A stretch of DNA of 64,000 nucleotides from RHKX01 sp046330285 (GTDB lineage Bacteria > Actinomycetota > Thermoleophilia > Solirubrobacterales > 70-9), in the NCBI GenBank assembly GCA_046330285.1, contig JAXLSX010000001.1, positions 482,669-546,668 on the forward strand, in the 5' to 3' direction. Shown piece after piece: positions 60,883 to 64,000 of the stretch. The first letter of the stretch is position 1, and every line of letters starts with the position of its first letter. The translations under genes were made by a program, and so were the position numbers. A model generated the notes under the pieces. The model ran no database searches. It was not told where the DNA came from and worked only from the letters and a program-made list of their open reading frames with translations.

Positions 60883-61362
60883 GTGAAGACAAGCCGTATC
60901 CGCATCCCAGTGCTCGTGTCCCTCCTCGCCGCCGCCGCGCTCGTGATCGTCCCGGCGACCGCCTCCGCGAAGCCGAAACGGCACCGCATCGACGTCACGG
61001 CCGCGACGAAGACGGTCGGTGGGATCAACCTCTCCGGGCCGACGATCGACCGCGGCACCACCTCGGGCAGGCCGTTCGACGACGGCAAGATCAAGCTCAC
61101 GGTCAACATCGACCTCGCCACCTCCAGCGCGACCGGGACCTTCCGGATCCGCGACGCGAAGGGCACCGCCTTCGGGACCTTCGACATGGACATGACGCTC
61201 GATCTCCTCGGCAATCAGGTCGACTTCGACGGAACCGCCGACATCACCGGCGGCAAGGGCGCCTACAAGGGGATCAAGGCCACCGGGCTGAAGGCCCACG
61301 ACCGCAACACGCTCGACGGCCAGAACGGCACCGTCGAGCTGAAGGGCTTCGCCACCTACTAG
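60883..61362 (+). CDS. Secreted small beta-barrel-like protein
   Basis: 159 residues from GTG 60883. Signal peptide about 1-29 ('VLVSLLAAAALVIVPATASA'). Mature part: 'TSGRPFDDGKIKLTVNIDLATSSATGTFRIRDAKGTAFGTFDMDMTL' and 'GTADITGGKGAYKGIKATGLKAHDRN', a pattern of alternating strands ending with the 'G-G-x-G-x-Y-x-G' turn seen in allene-oxide-cyclase-like and related actinobacterial exported proteins. Function unknown. It ends 24 bases before the convergent hspR stop. Confidence 0.72.
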   Translation: MKTSRIRIPVLVSLLAAAALVIVPATASAKPKRHRIDVTAATKTVGGINLSGPTIDRGTTSGRPFDDGKIKLTVNIDLATSSATGTFRIRDAKGTAFGTFDMDMTLDLLGNQVDFDGTADITGGKGAYKGIKATGLKAHDRNTLDGQNGTVELKGFATY

Positions 61363-61386
61363 GCGACCCCGCCGGACGAGGTCCGG

Positions 61387-61884
61387 CTAGGAGGAACGTC
61401 GCGGGCGCTCGACCGGGATCCGGACCGGGCCCTGCCGCGAGAGCTTCGCCTCGTAGGCGCCGTAGGGAACGATCTCGGCCCCGAGGGTCCGTCGCGCCCG
61501 GGCGATCTCCTCGGTCATCCGCTTCTCCATCTCGGCGGTCCGCTCCCGCATCCGCCGGAGCTCGCTCCGCATCTCCTCGAGCCGCTCCTCGAGCTCGAGC
61601 ACGGTTTCGACTCCGGCGAGGTTGAGCCCCTGCTCGGCCGTCATCTCCTGGATCCGGCGCAGGCGCTCGACGTCCTCCTGGGAGTAGAGGCGGGTGTTCT
61701 TCGGCGACCGCTGCGGGTGGATGAGGCCGCGAGCCTCGTACATCCGCAGCGTCTGCGGGTGCATCTCGGCCAGCTCCGCTGCGACCGAGATCATGAACAC
61801 GCCGCGGTCGCGGTCGATCCGCGTCTCGGTCGTGGTCCGTCGCACCCGGGGCCCTCCGGTGGCGTCTTCGCCCGCGTCGCTCAT
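61387..61884 (-). CDS. hspR: Heat-shock repressor HspR (MerR family)
   Basis: 165 residues from ATG 61884, overlapping the dnaJ stop. 'VFMISVAAELAEMHPQTLRMYEARGLIHPQRSPKNTRLYSQEDVERLRRIQEMTAEQGLNLAGVETVL' is the MerR-type HTH with HspR-specific residues, followed by a long coiled coil ('LEERLEEMRSELRRMRERTAEMEKRM'). HspR represses the dnaK operon and clpB in actinobacteria, often with DnaK as co-repressor. The HAIR-type site at the clpB promoter is its likely target here. Confidence 0.93.
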   Translation of the reverse strand: MSDAGEDATGGPRVRRTTTETRIDRDRGVFMISVAAELAEMHPQTLRMYEARGLIHPQRSPKNTRLYSQEDVERLRRIQEMTAEQGLNLAGVETVLELEERLEEMRSELRRMRERTAEMEKRMTEEIARARRTLGAEIVPYGAYEAKLSRQGPVRIPVERPRRSS

Positions 61885-63014
61885 GCCGCGCCCACCTTGC
61901 CCGATTGCTCGGATCGATCGGCGTCCTCGCCGCGCCGGGCGCCGGCGAGGATCCGCGCGCGAGGATCGCGCCCGTCGGCGGTCCGCGACAGCTCGGCGAG
62001 GGCCTCGCGCTGCTGATCGTCGAGATCCTTGGGGATCTCGACGATCAGCCGGTAGTGGATGTCGCCGCGCTCGCGTGAGTTCGGCTTCGGCGGCCCCTCG
62101 CCGCGCAGCCGCTGGACGGTCCCGTGCTGGGTGCCCGGCGCGACCCGGATCCGCTTGGTACCGCGCAGAGTCGGTACCTCGATGTTCGCGCCGCCGATCG
62201 CCTCGGCGAGAGTGACCGGCACCTCGACCTCGAGGTTGCCGTCGGAGCGGCGCTTGAAGACCGGCGAGGCGGCGACGCGAGTGGTCACGAACAGGTCGCC
62301 CGCCTGGCCGCCGAGCGGGCCGTCCTCGCCCTTGCCGGCGAGGCGGATCCTGGTCCCGTCCCTGACGCCGGCGGGCACGTTGACCCGGTAACGCTTGCGC
62401 TGGAGCGTCAGCCCGGTGCCGCGGCAGTCGGGGCACGGGCTCTCGATGATCTGCCCGCGCCCGCCGCACTGCGGGCAGGGCTGGCTGATCGAGAAGAAGC
62501 CCTGGCTCTGGGCGTCGACGCCGCGGCCCTCGCAGCGCGGGCAGGTGATCGGCTTGGTCCCCGGTGCGGCACCGTCTCCGTGGCACGTCTGGCAGGTCGC
62601 CTGCTTCGGCACGGTGACCGGGATCTGCGCGCCCTCCATCGCCTGCTCGAACGTCAGCCGGATCTCGGTCTCGAGGTCGCGCCCGCGCACCGGCTCGGGA
62701 CCGCCGCGCCCTCCCCGCCCGAAGATCGTCGAGAAGATGTCGCCGACGTTCGCCGCGCCGCCGAAGCCGCCCGGGCCGCCCGGGCCGCGGCCGAAGCCGC
62801 CGAACATCCCGCCGGCGTCGTACTCCTTGCGCTTCTCGGGGTCCTTGAGGACGTCGTAGGCCGCGCCGATCTCCTTGAACCGCTCCTCGGCCTTCGGGTC
62901 GTCGGGATTGCGATCGGGGTGATAGTCGCGGGCCAGCTTGCGGTAGGCCCGCTTGATCTCCTCGTCGGAGGCCTTCTTGTCGACCCCGAGGACCTCGTAG
63001 TGATCGCGCGCCAT
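61881..63014 (-). CDS. dnaJ: Co-chaperone DnaJ
   Basis: 377 residues: J-domain 'DHYEVLGVDKKASDEEIKRAYRKLARDYHPDRNPD' with HPD; a Gly/Phe-rich region ('GGFGRGPGGPGGFGG'); four zinc motifs ('CQTCHGDG', 'CPRCEGRG', 'CPQCGGRG', 'CPDCRGTG'); and the C-terminal substrate-binding domain. Stimulates DnaK ATPase and delivers clients. Nine bases after grpE; overlaps hspR. Confidence 0.96.
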   Translation of the reverse strand: MARDHYEVLGVDKKASDEEIKRAYRKLARDYHPDRNPDDPKAEERFKEIGAAYDVLKDPEKRKEYDAGGMFGGFGRGPGGPGGFGGAANVGDIFSTIFGRGGRGGPEPVRGRDLETEIRLTFEQAMEGAQIPVTVPKQATCQTCHGDGAAPGTKPITCPRCEGRGVDAQSQGFFSISQPCPQCGGRGQIIESPCPDCRGTGLTLQRKRYRVNVPAGVRDGTRIRLAGKGEDGPLGGQAGDLFVTTRVAASPVFKRRSDGNLEVEVPVTLAEAIGGANIEVPTLRGTKRIRVAPGTQHGTVQRLRGEGPPKPNSRERGDIHYRLIVEIPKDLDDQQREALAELSRTADGRDPRARILAGARRGEDADRSEQSGKVGAA

Positions 63015-63023
63015 CAGCGCCTC

Positions 63024-63656
63024 CTAGCCGCTGACGACGACGCGGGCCGGCCGGATCACCTGCGAGTCGACGCGATAGCCGCGCTCGAGGGTCTCCAGCA
63101 CCGTGCCGCTCTCGACGCCGTCGGCCTGCCCGGTCGCGATCGCCTCGTGCTCGGCCGGGTCGAAGCGCTCGCCGACCGGATCGAAGGCGACCACGCCGGA
63201 GCGCTCGAGGGCCGCACCGAGCTCGCGGTAGACGAGGGCCACGCCCTCGGCCAGCGCGTCGCGTGCCGACACCTCCTCGCTCGGCGGCTCGCCGCCCGGA
63301 TCGGGCCGCTCGCCCGGATCGACGCCCGCGGCGACCAGCGCCCGCTCGAGGTTGTCGAGCGCGGGGAGGACGCCGCGGGCGAGGCCCGCGCGTCCGCGCT
63401 GCTCGGCCTCGGCGAGCTCGGTCTTGACCCGGCGTCTGTAGTTCTCGAAGTCGGCGCGGGCCCGCTGCGCGAGCTCGAGGTGCTCGTCGCGCTCGCGGGT
63501 GCGCTCGGCGAGCAGCGCGTCGAGGTCGCTTTCGACCTCGGCCGCCCGCTCCTCCTCCTCGACCACCTCGGCGTCGATCACGACCTCCGCATCGGCCTCG
63601 GCCGGGGCGGACTCAGCCGCCCCGGCGCTCTGCTCGGTCCTCGCTCGCTCGTCCAT
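63024..63656 (-). CDS. grpE: Nucleotide-exchange factor GrpE
   Basis: 210 residues. A long acidic N-terminal region ('ADAEVVIDAEVVEEEERAAEVESD') leads into the dimerising helix ('LAQRARADFENYRRRVKTELAEAEQRG') and the C-terminal beta domain ('VAFDPVGERFDPAEHEAI...YRVDSQVIRPARVVVS'). Exchanges ADP on DnaK. Thirty bases after dnaK and nine before dnaJ. Confidence 0.94.
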   Translation of the reverse strand: MDERARTEQSAGAAESAPAEADAEVVIDAEVVEEEERAAEVESDLDALLAERTRERDEHLELAQRARADFENYRRRVKTELAEAEQRGRAGLARGVLPALDNLERALVAAGVDPGERPDPGGEPPSEEVSARDALAEGVALVYRELGAALERSGVVAFDPVGERFDPAEHEAIATGQADGVESGTVLETLERGYRVDSQVIRPARVVVSG

Positions 63657-63686
63657 GTCGCTTCCGTTCGCGTCCCGGCTCGGGGC

Positions 63687-64000
63687 CTAGGACTCGTCCT
63701 CGACGACCTCGGCGTCGACGATCTCCTCCTCGGGATCGCCGCCGTTGGCACCGCCGGTCCCCGCGTCGCCCGGAGCGCTCTGCTGCTGGGCCTGCGCGTT
63801 GGCGTAGACCTGCTCGGAGACCTTGTGGAAGGCGCTCTCGAGCGCGGCCGTCTTCGCCTTGATGTCGTCGACGTCGCTCGACTCGACCACCGCCCGGAGC
63901 TCGTCCAGGGCCTTGGTCACGTCCGCCTTCGCGGACTCGTCGATCTGCTCACCGAGCTCGGCCAGCTGCTTGTCGCCCTGGTAGACCGCCTGCTCGGCGA
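63687..64000 (-). CDS. dnaK: Chaperone DnaK, C-terminal end (cut by window edge)
   Basis: The last 104 codons are visible: 'AEQAVYQGDKQLAELGEQIDESAKADVTKALDELRAVVES' is the helical lid, then 'FHKVSEQVYANAQAQQQ' and the disordered acidic tail 'GDPEEEIVDAEVVEDES'. The ATPase and most of the substrate-binding domain lie outside the window. First gene of dnaK-grpE-dnaJ-hspR. Confidence 0.95.
   Translation of the reverse strand, partial: AEQAVYQGDKQLAELGEQIDESAKADVTKALDELRAVVESSDVDDIKAKTAALESAFHKVSEQVYANAQAQQQSAPGDAGTGGANGGDPEEEIVDAEVVEDES

Overview
The window is GC-rich, gene-dense bacterial DNA. Almost every gap is under 200 bases, neighbouring genes often share a 4-base stop/start overlap, and GTG/TTG starts are common. 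The dnaK-grpE-dnaJ-hspR order, a TANNNT box placed 6-8 bases before several start codons (leaderless-type promoters), Bacillus/actinobacterial-type LexA and HspR-like sites, and a WS/DGAT acyltransferase point to Actinomycetota. The mix of families suggests the Thermoleophilia/Solirubrobacterales lineage; that placement is inference.

Layout. 1-3206: thiamine genes, with divergent thiE (cut by the edge) and a TPP riboswitch ahead of thiO, a thiS-thiG fusion and a histidine phosphatase. 3203-6661: an HNH protein behind a LexA-type box, tRNA-Lys(TTT), an exo/endonuclease-phosphatase family protein, and a YCII protein paired with an ECF sigma factor. 6671-13594 (minus): phzF-like, ydeI-like, purH, purN, purF, purL. 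13642-27150: a sulfotransferase/glycosyltransferase block with six tandem-type sulfotransferase genes, four glycosyltransferases and two methyltransferases, interrupted by a two-gene nucleotidyltransferase module on the other strand. 27170-31263 (minus): an MBL hydrolase, purQ, purS, a further sulfotransferase, a cupin and purC. 31349-38598 (plus): a large BTAD regulator, a small conserved protein and a three-gene envelope operon. 38671-44537 (minus): purB, purE, purD, a GYD protein, a methyltransferase, an SRPBCC protein and a fifth glycosyltransferase. 44616-52824 (plus): secreted and envelope proteins. 52868-64000: clpB with an HspR-like operator, WS/DGAT, an SQR-like flavoprotein, MscS, a beta-lactamase-fold protein, and hspR/dnaJ/grpE/dnaK.

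Two things stand out. First, the purine cluster is split between purQ and purL by the ~13.5 kb sulfotransferase/glycosyltransferase block, which looks like a surface-glycan or glycolipid sulfation locus co-directional with the pur genes. Second, four of the five glycosyltransferase paralogues carry, at the same inter-domain linker, copies of a small two-stem palindromic element. Its loop bases are conserved, while its outer and inner stems differ between copies yet stay self-complementary. The element is read in different frames and orientations in different genes, and a further copy supplies the Shine-Dalgarno sequence and start codon of one glycosyltransferase. It resembles the in-gene palindromic elements of Rickettsia in behaviour, and I do not recognise it.
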